30,588 nucleotides of DNA from Terrimesophilobacter sp036833635 (GCA_036833635.1 DAITPJ010000013.1:1-30588); one strand, 5' to 3'. Counted from the first letter of the stretch, positions 1 to 7,151 are shown. Notes: generated from the sequence alone by a model not told the origin. Made by a program: numbers and translations.

Positions 1-814
1 GCTCGTTCGGCACGAAGACGTTGTCGAAGACGACGACGGCGTCCATCTCCTCGAAGCGGCTCGCGAGCGGCTCGTCGAAGTGCGAGCCCCCGTTGTGCAG
101 CGAGGTCCGGCAAAGGTACCGAAGCCCAGGCGCGTCGTTCTGGATCGCGAACGCGTACGAGTACGGCGCATCCTCCGGCGTGCCGCGCAGCACGGTCGAG
201 GGGAACACGAGGAGTTCGTCGGCGATCGGCGCGACCGTTGCGAGCATCCGGGCGCCGTGGATGACGATGCCGTCCTCGCGCTCCTCGACGATGCGTGCGG
301 AGAGCTGGCCGCCGAGCTGCTCACTGCCGGAGACCGAGCGGTTGACCTGCGGCGGGATGAGCGTGTGGGTCGCGAGCCAGTCGTTCTCGCGTGCCTTCTC
401 GTAGTAGGCCTCGATGCGCTCGCCGTAAACCGGGTCGGCCCTCTCGAACCACTTCTTCGCCGCCGCGAGGGCCGTCAGCGAGGAGTTCATGTAGTCGCCC
501 GTGCGCCCCAGGAAGCCGTTCGAGTACTCGGCCCACACCTGGATGCCGGCGCGCCGCCTCTCGAGATCCTCCAGGGTTCTCGGAATGAGGAAGGAGACGT
601 TGACCGGATCGCCCGTCGTCGGCGAGGGGTAGGTGAGCTTGTCCTTGAACTTCGGGTCGTGCTGCAGGTCGAAGAGCTTCGCGTAGGTCCGGGCGACATT
701 CCTGAACGCCGGATGCTCGGTGAGGTTCTCGCTCACGACCTCGCCATCGATCGTGATGTGCGGTCGCATCGCGTTGAGCTTGTCGAGGTACTGCTGGCCG
801 GTACGTGCTCCCAT
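1..814 (-). CDS. hpaB: 4-hydroxyphenylacetate 3-monooxygenase, oxygenase component (partial)
   Basis: This is the N-terminal 271 residues of a flavin-dependent aromatic hydroxylase of the HpaB family. It would use FADH2 from a partner reductase to convert 4-hydroxyphenylacetate to 3,4-dihydroxyphenylacetate in the cytoplasm. The translation opens MGARTGQQYLDKL and continues with family-typical stretches such as ISFLIP-like VSFLIPRT, GRTGDYMNSS and LATHTLIPPQVNRS. The family is usually about 480-520 residues, so the C-terminal half lies beyond the window edge. The ATG at 814 is preceded by a good AAGGAG ribosome site. The flavin reductase gene lies 55 bases upstream on the same strand, which fits a two-component system. 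The substrate assignment is inferred from the neighbouring homoprotocatechuate genes; related HpaB proteins act on other phenols. Confidence 0.88.
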   Translation of the reverse strand, partial: MGARTGQQYLDKLNAMRPHITIDGEVVSENLTEHPAFRNVARTYAKLFDLQHDPKFKDKLTYPSPTTGDPVNVSFLIPRTLEDLERRRAGIQVWAEYSNGFLGRTGDYMNSSLTALAAAKKWFERADPVYGERIEAYYEKARENDWLATHTLIPPQVNRSVSGSEQLGGQLSARIVEEREDGIVIHGARMLATVAPIADELLVFPSTVLRGTPEDAPYSYAFAIQNDAPGLRYLCRTSLHNGGSHFDEPLASRFEEMDAVVVFDNVFVPNE

Positions 815-869
815 GGTGACTCCTTCGTCTCGTGTGCGTCCCCTTCGAGTGCCTCAGGGGACGGAACTG

Positions 870-1400
870 CTACAGCAGGGCCTCGTGGCCCGGCAGGTAT
901 TCGGGGATGACGGTGAAGCGGCCGCTCACGAACCCGAGCGCGTCGCCGCGACGATAGTCGTAGTCCTGGACTTCGCCGACGTAGAGGGTGTGGTCTCCGC
1001 CGTCGTACATCGCCCACGGCGTGCAGGCGAACCACGACAGGACGCCGCTCAGTCTTGGCGAGAGGTCACCCTCGACCCACAGCGGCTCGACGTTCGGCGT
1101 GCCGGCGAAGTGCATCGCGATCGCCTCCTGCTCTGCGCCGAGTACGTTCACGGTGAAGGGCGCCCCGGCGAGCTGGTCGTGCGCGTGGGTGGTCTTCGCG
1201 ATGCTCACGAGCACGAGCGGCGGGTCCATGGAGACCGAGGTGAAGGAGTTGACGGTGATGCCGTGTCGGCCGCTCGGTGTGTCCAAGGTGACGACGGCGA
1301 CGCCCGTTGCGAAGCGCCCGAAGCTCCCGCGCAGGAACTGCTGCGGCGGTCGGTACAGGCGCGAACCAGGTTCGAAGCCTTTGCGCGAGTTCGCGATCAT
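870..1400 (-). CDS. hpaC: Flavin reductase, HpaC-type
   Basis: This 176-residue protein belongs to the flavin reductase (FMN-binding split barrel) family and would supply reduced flavin to the neighbouring HpaB oxygenase using NAD(P)H. The visible family pattern is a run around residues 27-70 with RGSFGRFATGVAVVTL, GITVNSFTSVSMDPPLVLVSI and then a PFTVNVL strand. The length is normal for the family. The ATG at 1400 follows a GAAGGAA ribosome site. The gene is divergent from the IclR-type regulator, and the 86 bases between them carry inverted repeats that probably control both directions. Assignment to the reductase family is secure; the pairing with HpaB is inferred from adjacency. Confidence 0.88.
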   Translation of the reverse strand: MIANSRKGFEPGSRLYRPPQQFLRGSFGRFATGVAVVTLDTPSGRHGITVNSFTSVSMDPPLVLVSIAKTTHAHDQLAGAPFTVNVLGAEQEAIAMHFAGTPNVEPLWVEGDLSPRLSGVLSWFACTPWAMYDGGDHTLYVGEVQDYDYRRGDALGFVSGRFTVIPEYLPGHEALL

Positions 1401-1486
1401 CGTTGATTCCTTCAGGGCAGCGTTCTATAGTTGAACACCACGTTCGTTCAGAGAACGATAACCCCCGAGGCTGGGAAGGGCAAGCG
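1401..1486. promoter_or_regulatory. Divergent control region with IclR-like inverted repeats
   Basis: The space between the divergent hpaC and IclR genes holds clustered GTTC/GAAC half-sites. The clearest is a perfect inverted repeat at 1444-1458 (TCGTTC, AGA, GAACGA). Further GAAC/GTTC pairings fall at 1433-1445 and 1422-1436. IclR-family regulators commonly bind such short palindromes between their own gene and a divergent catabolic operon, so this is the likely operator. A CTATAG box at 1425-1430 could serve as a -10 element in either direction. The inverted repeats are directly visible; the binding protein is inferred. Confidence 0.55.
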
Positions 1487-2179
1487 ATGGAGCGCGAATC
1501 CCCGCATGCCCAGACCCTCTCCCGCGGCATCCGGATGCTCGAAACGCTCGCAGAGGCGCCCTCGCCTCTCACGATCGCCGAGCTGGCCGCGGCCCTCGAC
1601 GTGCATCGCTCCGTCGCTTATCGCGTCGTGCGGACGCTCGAGGACCACGGCCTTGTCGCCCGCGATGCCACCGGCGGCGTGCAACTGGCGCCCGGCCTCG
1701 CCGCTCTCGCCCGCGGCGTCTCGCGCGACCTCCAGGCGGCGGCACTCCCCGCGCTCACGGCGGCCGCGAATGCCCTCGGGATGACCGCCTTCCTCGCCGT
1801 GCTCGACCGGAGCGACGTCGTGACGCTCGTGAGCGTCGAGCCGAGCCATGCGCACGCGAGTGTCGCGCAGCGGCCTGGCACGCGGCATCCGCTTGCCGTG
1901 GGGGCCCCCGGCATCGCGATCCAGTCGATCCTCAACGCCGCGGAGTGGCGCGGGCTGGGCGAGACGCCGCGGCCCGAGACCGCCGAGGCGCAGGCAAGGG
2001 GTTTCGCGACGAGCCATGACGAGGTCATTCGGGGGCTCTCCTCCGTCGCCGTGCCCCTCGCGCTTCCCGGGCAGCCCAGGGCGACCGTCGCGGTCGTCTA
2101 CGTCGCGAGCGGTGAACCCGTCGATGCCATCGCCGCGCGTCTCACCGCGGCTGCGCGTGCGATCGCCGCCGAGCTGTAG
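1487..2179 (+). CDS. IclR-family transcriptional regulator
   Basis: This 230-residue protein has the IclR layout. An N-terminal winged helix-turn-helix (about residues 8-65) includes TIAELAAALDVHRSVAYRVVRTL. An effector-binding domain follows, with HPLAVGAPGIAI and a terminal run GLSSVAVPLALPG. IclR regulators often control aromatic catabolism and respond to a pathway acid. Its divergent position next to hpaC and directly upstream of the ring-cleavage operon suggests that it controls the hpa genes. The open frame extends upstream to 1307, but that part overlaps hpaC and the operator region. The ATG at 1487 has a GGGAAGGG ribosome site and gives the normal family length. The inducer is not deducible from the sequence. 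Confidence 0.88.
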   Translation: MERESPHAQTLSRGIRMLETLAEAPSPLTIAELAAALDVHRSVAYRVVRTLEDHGLVARDATGGVQLAPGLAALARGVSRDLQAAALPALTAAANALGMTAFLAVLDRSDVVTLVSVEPSHAHASVAQRPGTRHPLAVGAPGIAIQSILNAAEWRGLGETPRPETAEAQARGFATSHDEVIRGLSSVAVPLALPGQPRATVAVVYVASGEPVDAIAARLTAAARAIAAEL

Positions 2180-2189
2180 TCATATCCGG

Positions 2190-2258
2190 TCGCCCTTGAC
2201 GAGGACGCCACACTGTGATGAGATCGTATATTATTTCGTACACCACGGGAGGTGTCGT
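2190..2258 (+). promoter_or_regulatory. Candidate promoter and AT-rich control site of the hpa operon
   Basis: Between the IclR gene and the FAH-RraA gene there is a TTGACG box at 2196-2201. With a 17-base spacer it leads to TGAGAT at 2219-2224. Just downstream lies an AT-rich island (2226-2236), unusual in this GC-rich region. It is flanked by the direct repeat TCGTA at 2224-2228 and 2236-2240. The operon also encodes a GntR/FCD regulator, whose family often binds AT-rich sites near the start of its own operon. The GTG start at 2259 has a GGGAGG ribosome site at 2248-2252. The promoter boxes are only a partial match to consensus. Confidence 0.4.
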
Positions 2259-3779
2259 GTGAGCGCAGTCGAGGAGCTCCTCGGGGGGCGACCGGGCAAG
2301 GTCATCGCGGTTCACCTCAACTACCCGAGCAGGGCCGCGCAGCGTGGCCGCACGCCGGAGCAGCCCGGCTACTTCCTCAAGCCGTCGACGTCTCTCTCGG
2401 CATCCGGAACGCCCATCGAACGGCCGGCCGGATGCGAGCTGCTCGCCTTCGAGGGCGAGATCGCGCTCGTCATCGGCAAGACGGCCAGGCGCGTCGCGCC
2501 CGAGGACGGCTGGAGTCACGTCTCCGGGATCACCGCGGCGAACGACTTCGGGGTATACGACCTCAAGTACGCGGACAAGGGCTCCAACCTGCGCTCGAAG
2601 GGCGGTGACGGGTTCACCCCGATCGGTCCCGCCGTCCTCGCCGCGAACCTGCTCGACCCCGCCGAACTGCGCATCCGCACCTGGGTGAACGGCGAGGTCG
2701 TGCAGGACGACACGACGGCGACCCTCCTGTTCCCCTTCGGACAGCTCGTCGCCGATCTCTCGCAGCACGTGACGCTCGAACCGGGGGACGTGATCCTCAC
2801 CGGGACGCCCTCCGGCTCAACGGTCGTGCAGCCCGGCGACACCGTCGAGGTCGCTGTGGAGGATGCGGAGGGCCGCACGACGGGACGGCTTGTCACGCCG
2901 GTGATCCAAGGAGCCGTCGCCTTCGGAGCGTACGGTTTCGGGCCGAAGACCGATGACACTGTGCGGGTGGAGGCGTACGGCTCCGCGGAAGCGGCTGGGC
3001 TGGTTTCGATACGGCCGCAAGCGGCCTACTCAACCAACGGTGATTCCCGTCGGTCGAGTAGCGTGTCAGCGCGTATCGAGACCACGCTGTCGCCGGAGCT
3101 CGTGGCACGTATCAACTCCGTCGGCACGGCGACCCTCAGCTCGCAGCTGCGGAAGCGCGGCCTCAACACCGTCTCGATCGACGGGCTCACGCCGACCCAG
3201 CCAGGCAACCGGCTCGTCGGGCTCGCCCGCACCCTGCGCTTCATCCCAGGCAGGGAAGACCTCTTCGCATCCCACGGCGGAGGCTTCAACGCGCAGAAGC
3301 AGGCGTTCGACACCCTGAACCCTGGCGAGGTCCTCGTGATCGACGCGCGCGGTGAGAAGGGTACCGGGACGGTCGGCGACATCCTCGCCCTTCGCGCGCA
3401 GGTCCGGGGGGCAGCCGGCATCGTGACGGATGGCGGCATCCGGGACCTCGACGCCGTCACGGCGCTCGGCATTCCCGCCTACCACGCGGGCCCGCACCCC
3501 GCGGTGCTGGGCCGTAGGCACGTGCCGTGGGAGACGGATGTGACGATCGCGTGCGGCGGGACCGCCGTGCAGCCTGGCGACGTCATCGTCGGCGACGCGG
3601 ATGGCGTGCTCGTCATCCCGCCCGCCATTCTCGACGAGGTCGTGACCGACGCGATCGAGCAGGAACGGCAGGAGACCTTCATCGCCGAGCAGGTCGGCGC
3701 TGGCGAGAGCGTGGATGGGCTCTACCCCCTGAACGCGGAATGGAAGTCGAGGTACGAGACGTGGCTGGCAGCGCAGTAG
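2259..3779 (+). CDS. FAH-domain hydrolase/isomerase fused to RraA-like domain
   Basis: This 506-residue protein joins two families. Residues about 15-228 form a fumarylacetoacetate-hydrolase fold, with the metal motif EGE (65-67), a conserved GGDGFTPIGP segment and ILTGTPSG. In 4-hydroxyphenylacetate pathways this family includes HpaG, the decarboxylase/isomerase acting after CHMS oxidation. Residues about 277-495 form an RraA-like domain with GDILALRAQVRGAAGI and DGGIRD, the latter matching the Arg-Asp pair used by HMG/CHA aldolases. The linker, residues about 249-276, is encoded by a genomic repeat (3001-3084). The GTG at 2259 has a strong ribosome site; a longer upstream reading overlaps the IclR gene. 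An internal GTG at 3064 could in principle start the second domain alone. Bifunctionality is inferred. Confidence 0.85.
   Translation: MSAVEELLGGRPGKVIAVHLNYPSRAAQRGRTPEQPGYFLKPSTSLSASGTPIERPAGCELLAFEGEIALVIGKTARRVAPEDGWSHVSGITAANDFGVYDLKYADKGSNLRSKGGDGFTPIGPAVLAANLLDPAELRIRTWVNGEVVQDDTTATLLFPFGQLVADLSQHVTLEPGDVILTGTPSGSTVVQPGDTVEVAVEDAEGRTTGRLVTPVIQGAVAFGAYGFGPKTDDTVRVEAYGSAEAAGLVSIRPQAAYSTNGDSRRSSSVSARIETTLSPELVARINSVGTATLSSQLRKRGLNTVSIDGLTPTQPGNRLVGLARTLRFIPGREDLFASHGGGFNAQKQAFDTLNPGEVLVIDARGEKGTGTVGDILALRAQVRGAAGIVTDGGIRDLDAVTALGIPAYHAGPHPAVLGRRHVPWETDVTIACGGTAVQPGDVIVGDADGVLVIPPAILDEVVTDAIEQERQETFIAEQVGAGESVDGLYPLNAEWKSRYETWLAAQ
3001..3084. repeat. Pair of inverted REP-like units inside a coding region
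   Basis: Two units of the interspersed repeat lie head to head. The minus-strand unit at 3001-3036 reads, on that strand, TGGTTGAGTA, then the perfect hairpin GGCCGC-TT-GCGGCC, then GTATCGAAACCA. The plus-strand unit at 3051-3084 reads GGTCGAGTAGC, a degenerate core, then GTATCGAGACCA. The outer ends TGGTTTCGATAC and GTATCGAGACCA are inverted copies of each other with one mismatch. The 84-base element is a multiple of three and is translated in frame as the linker between the FAH and RraA domains. Similar units occur at 4437-4588 and 7061-7134. Confidence 0.9.
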
Positions 3780-4588
3780 CGACCGCCGCACCGGCGAAGA
3801 GCAAGTCGCAGCTCGCCTACGACTTCATCAAGGCACGCATCGAGAACTCGAGCTACACGCCGGGCTACCGGCTCGTCCTCGGATCGATCGCCGGCGAGCT
3901 CGGCGTGAGCGTCGTGCCCGTGCGCAAGGCGATCCTCAGGCTCGAAGCCGACAGGATAGTGAAGTTCGAGCGCAACGTCGGCGCCCAGGTCGCCATGGTC
4001 GACCCGCGCGAATACGAGGTGACCATGCAGACACTGAGTCTCGTCGAAGGCTGGGCGACCGCGGCATCCGCACCGTTCATGACCACGGATGACGTGGCCC
4101 GTGCGCGGGCGATCAACGACGCGCTCGCCGAAAGCCTTCACCACTTCGACCCCGTGGCGTTCACCCGGCTCAACCTGGACTTCCACGCCGTGCTCTTCGA
4201 GCACTGCCCCAACCCGCACATCCGGGAGCTCGTCGATCGCGGTTGGGCGCGCCTGCGGGCGCTGCGCGAGTCGACGTTCAGCTTCGTGCCGGGGAGGGCG
4301 AGGGAGTCGGTCGCCGAGCATGAGGCGATCCTCGCGCTCATCGAGCGCCGCTCCGACCCGATCGAGCTCGAACTCGCCGCCCGGAACCACCGCCTCGCGA
4401 CGCTCGACGCATTCCTCGCGCATGGTGAACTCCGCAGGTCGAGTGCCGCATCGCATGAGCCGGAACCCCGCTGGTCGAGTGCCGCCCGAAGGGCGGTGTA
4501 TCGAGACCCGGACGTCGCGGGGGATGGTTTCGATACGCCGACTACGTCGGCTACTCAACCGGCGGGACCGACGGCGCCGACTACGTCG
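3761..4588 (+). CDS. GntR-family (FCD) transcriptional regulator, 3' end in gap
   Basis: The protein has an N-terminal winged helix-turn-helix, with LGSIAGELGVSVVPVRKAIL, followed by an FCD effector domain. The three histidines typical of its metal site are visible in LDFHAVLFEH, SVAEHEAIL and ARNHRLATL. Such regulators often control acid catabolism. The chosen GTG start (3761) has a GAGG ribosome site at 3749-3752 and overlaps the previous gene by 19 bases. An in-frame ATG at 3740 lacks a good site. The expected C-terminus is near position 4430, but no stop codon occurs. The frame runs on through repeat DNA (4437-4588) to the assembly gap, giving a roughly 50-residue tail that does not look like the family. 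The true stop is hidden in the gap. Confidence 0.82.
4437..4588. repeat. Cluster of REP-like units abutting the assembly gap
   Basis: At least three units are visible: a degenerate plus-strand unit from 4437; a plus-strand unit at 4471-4509 with hairpin core CCGCCC-GAA-GGGCGG; and a minus-strand unit at 4525-4562 with core GCCGAC-TAC-GTCGGC as read on the plus strand. The last 14 bases before the gap (4575-4588) exactly repeat 4536-4549, so the sequence breaks off inside another copy of the same hairpin. The cluster follows the natural end of the GntR domain and reads through in its frame. Confidence 0.88.
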
Positions 4589-4688
4589 NNNNNNNNNNNN
4601 NNNNNNNNNNNNNNNNNNNNNNNNNNNNNNNNNNNNNNNNNNNNNNNNNNNNNNNNNNNNNNNNNNNNNNNNNNNNNNNNNNNNNNNN
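4589..4688. other. Assembly gap of 100 N
   Basis: This is a run of exactly 100 N, the conventional placeholder for a gap of unknown size. It removes the end of the GntR gene and the beginning of the DapA-like gene. Both genes happen to share a reading frame across the gap, so any single protein spanning it is an artefact. The missing start of the DapA-like protein, judged against the family, is about 20 residues, so the real gap should exceed about 60 bases. It could also hide a further gene. Confidence 0.97.
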
Positions 4689-5569
4689 CGAGCGACGGGG
4701 CCGTCGACCACGCGAGTCTCACCAACCTCGTCGAATGGCAACTGGCATCCGGAAGCCACGGCATCTCGATCGGCGGCTCGACGGGCGAGCCGAGCTCGCA
4801 GACGATCTCGGAGCGAGCCGACGCCATCCGGACCGTCGCTACGGCCGTCGCCGATCGCGTGCCGTTCATGCCCGGAACCGGCTCCGCGAAGCTCGACGAG
4901 ACGCTCGAGCTCACCGCCGCGGCGCGCGATGCAGGCGTCGACGCGGCCCTCATCATCACGCCGTACTACGCGAGGCCGACGCAGGAGGCGCTCTACCGCT
5001 GGTATCGAACGGTCGCCGACGAGTTCCCGGATCTGCCGATCGTCGCCTACAACGTTCCGAGCCGAACCGCCGTCGACATCGCACCGGAGACCGTCGCGCG
5101 GCTCTTCCGCGACGTCGAGAACTTCGTGGGAGTCAAGGAGACGACGAAGGACTTCGAGCACTTCTCCCGCGTCCTGCACCTGTGCGGGCCGGAACTCCTC
5201 GTCTGGAGCGGTATCGAGCTGCTGTGCCTGCCGCTTCTCGCCCTCGGCGGCGCGGGCTTCGTGAGCGCGACCGCGAACATCGCCCCTGCGGCGGTCGCGG
5301 AGATGTTCGAGTCCTGGGAGTCCGGCGATTTCGCCCGTGCCCGCGAACTGCACTACGGCCTGCACCCGCTCGTCGACCTGCTGTTCGTCGAGACGAACCC
5401 TGCGCCAGGCAAGTGGGTGCTCGAGCAGCGCGGGCTCATCTCGAGCGGCCACGTCCGCTCGCCGCTCATCGAGCCGACGGATGCCGGGCTCGTCAAGATC
5501 AGACAGCTCATGGCCGAGGGCGAGCAGTATCTGACGCCCGTCGCCGGCCACACCATGGGAGGCAACTGA
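4689..5569 (+). CDS. DapA-family class I aldolase/synthase (5' end in gap)
   Basis: The visible 292 residues belong to the dihydrodipicolinate synthase / N-acetylneuraminate lyase family, TIM barrels that form a Schiff base with a pyruvate-like substrate. The key motifs are present: GGSTGEPSS near the start, the tyrosine segment IITPYYARPTQ, AYNVPSRT, and the Schiff-base lysine in FVGVKETT (visible residue 149). Only about 20 N-terminal residues are missing. Within this cluster the protein is more likely an aldolase or hydratase-aldolase of the homoprotocatechuate pathway, for example in place of HpaI, than a lysine biosynthesis enzyme. The stop overlaps the hpaE start by one base (TGATG), which indicates tight coupling. 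Substrate is inferred only. Confidence 0.85.
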
Positions 5570-7071
5570 TGCACTTCGTCCCCGAGAACCTGCCGGAACG
5601 CATCCGGCACTACATCGACGGCACGTTCGTCGACAGCGCGGACGGCGCAACCTTCGACGTGCTCGACCCCGTCTCGAATGAGACCTACGTTGAGGCCGCA
5701 GCGGGAAAGCAGGCTGACATCGACCGTGCGGTGGCCTCCGCCAAGCGCGCCTTCGACGACGGGCCGTGGCCGCGCATGAAGAACCGCGAGCGCGCCCGCA
5801 TCCTGAACCGTATCGCCGACCAGGTCGAGGCCCGCGATAAAGAGCTCGCCGAGCTCGAGACCTTCGACACCGGACTCCCGATCACGCAGGCGCTCGGACA
5901 GGCCCAGCGGGCGGCGGAGAACTTCCGCTTCTTCGCTGACCTCATCGTGGCGCAGCGCGACGACACCTACCAGGTGCCGGGAGCCCAGGTGAACTACGTT
6001 CACCGCAAGCCCGTCGGCGTCGCCGGCCTCATCACGCCGTGGAACACGCCCTTCATGCTCGAGAGCTGGAAGCTCGCCCCCGCCCTCGCGTCCGGCTGCA
6101 CCGTCGTGCTCAAGCCAGCAGAGTTCACGCCGCTCTCGGCGAGCCTGTGGGCGGGAATCTTCGAGGAGGCCGGCCTCCCGCTGGGCGTCTTCAACCTCGT
6201 CAACGGGCTCGGCGAGGAGGCGGGCGACGCGCTCGTCAAGCATCCGGATGTCCGCCTCATCTCGTTCACGGGAGAGACGACGACAGGGCAGACGATCTTC
6301 GCGAACGCCGCGAGGCACCTCAAGGGCCTCTCGATGGAACTCGGCGGCAAGTCCCCCGCCATCGTGTTCGCCGACGCCGACCTCGAGGCGGCCATCGACT
6401 CGACCCTGTTCGGGGTGTTCTCGCTCAACGGCGAGCGCTGCACGGCGGGCAGCCGGATTCTCGTCGAGCGCTCGATCTACGACGACTTCGTCGAGCGCTA
6501 TGCCGCCCGCGCGAAGAACATAGTCGTGGGCGACCCGCACGATCCCAGGACCGAGGTCGGCGCGCTCGTGCATCCTGAGCACTACGCCAAGGTCATGAGC
6601 TACGTCGAGCTCGGCAAGAGCGAGGGCAGGCTCGTCGCCGGCGGCGGCCGACCGGCGGGGCTCGACACGGGCAACTACGTCGCTCCGACCGTCTTCGCGG
6701 ACGTGAAGCCGGACGCCCGGATCTTCCAGGAGGAGATCTTCGGCCCGGTCGTCGCCATCACGCCATTCGAGAGCGAGGCGCAGGCGCTCGAACTGGCCAA
6801 CGCTGTCAAGTACGGCCTGGCGGCCTACCTGTGGACGAGCAACCTCGAGCGCGCCCACACCTTCGCCCACGGGATCGAGGCCGGCATGGTGTGGCTCAAC
6901 TCGCACAACGTGCGCGATCTGCGCACCCCGTTCGGCGGCGTGAAGGCGAGCGGCCTCGGCCACGAGGGCGGCTACCGGTCGCTCGACTTCTACACCGAGC
7001 AGCAGGCCGTGCATATCAGCCTGTCACCCGTCCACACGCCCAAGTTCGGAGCTATCCCGCTGGTTGAGTAG
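5569..7071 (+). CDS. hpaE: 5-carboxymethyl-2-hydroxymuconate semialdehyde dehydrogenase
   Basis: This complete 500-residue NAD(P)-dependent aldehyde dehydrogenase would oxidise the ring-cleavage semialdehyde to the diacid. The conserved segments are ITPWNTPFM (Asn159), VLKPAEFTP (Lys182), the general base Glu257 in MELGGKS and the catalytic Cys291 in NGERCTAGSR. The C-terminal FGGVKASGLGHEGG is typical of the HpaE/BetB-like group. The ATG overlaps the previous stop by one base and has a GGGAGG ribosome site. The final residues LVE and the TAG stop are encoded by the first bases of a repeat unit (7061-7093), so the original terminus may have been different. Function within the pathway is supported by the adjacent extradiol dioxygenase. 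Confidence 0.9.
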   Translation: MHFVPENLPERIRHYIDGTFVDSADGATFDVLDPVSNETYVEAAAGKQADIDRAVASAKRAFDDGPWPRMKNRERARILNRIADQVEARDKELAELETFDTGLPITQALGQAQRAAENFRFFADLIVAQRDDTYQVPGAQVNYVHRKPVGVAGLITPWNTPFMLESWKLAPALASGCTVVLKPAEFTPLSASLWAGIFEEAGLPLGVFNLVNGLGEEAGDALVKHPDVRLISFTGETTTGQTIFANAARHLKGLSMELGGKSPAIVFADADLEAAIDSTLFGVFSLNGERCTAGSRILVERSIYDDFVERYAARAKNIVVGDPHDPRTEVGALVHPEHYAKVMSYVELGKSEGRLVAGGGRPAGLDTGNYVAPTVFADVKPDARIFQEEIFGPVVAITPFESEAQALELANAVKYGLAAYLWTSNLERAHTFAHGIEAGMVWLNSHNVRDLRTPFGGVKASGLGHEGGYRSLDFYTEQQAVHISLSPVHTPKFGAIPLVE

Positions 7072-7134
7072 CGCGAAGCGCGTATCGAAACCACCGGGTC
7101 TCGATACCCCGCCTGCGGCGGCACTCGACCAGCG
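7061..7134. repeat. Pair of inverted REP-like units between hpaE and hpaD
   Basis: A plus-strand unit at 7061-7093 reads TGGTTGAGTA, GCGC-GAA-GCGC, then GTATCGAAACCA. A minus-strand unit at 7096-7134 has the core CCGCC-TGC-GGCGG. They face each other and fill almost the whole space between the hpaE coding region and the hpaD ribosome site. The first unit contributes the last codons and the TAG stop of hpaE. In the mRNA the pair could fold into strong hairpins and affect stability or the relative expression of hpaE and hpaD. Confidence 0.9.
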
Positions 7135-7151
7135 CTACCTAAGGAGCCACC

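Noticed and set aside
3527..5569. A single 680-residue protein joining the GntR and DapA-like genes
   Set aside because: It exists only because the two genes share a frame across 100 N of unknown true length; two complete families are evident on either side.
3001..7134. Repeat units considered as a CRISPR array or insertion-sequence ends
   Set aside because: Spacing is irregular, units are inverted and palindromic with varying cores, no spacers of uniform length exist and no transposase lies between them.
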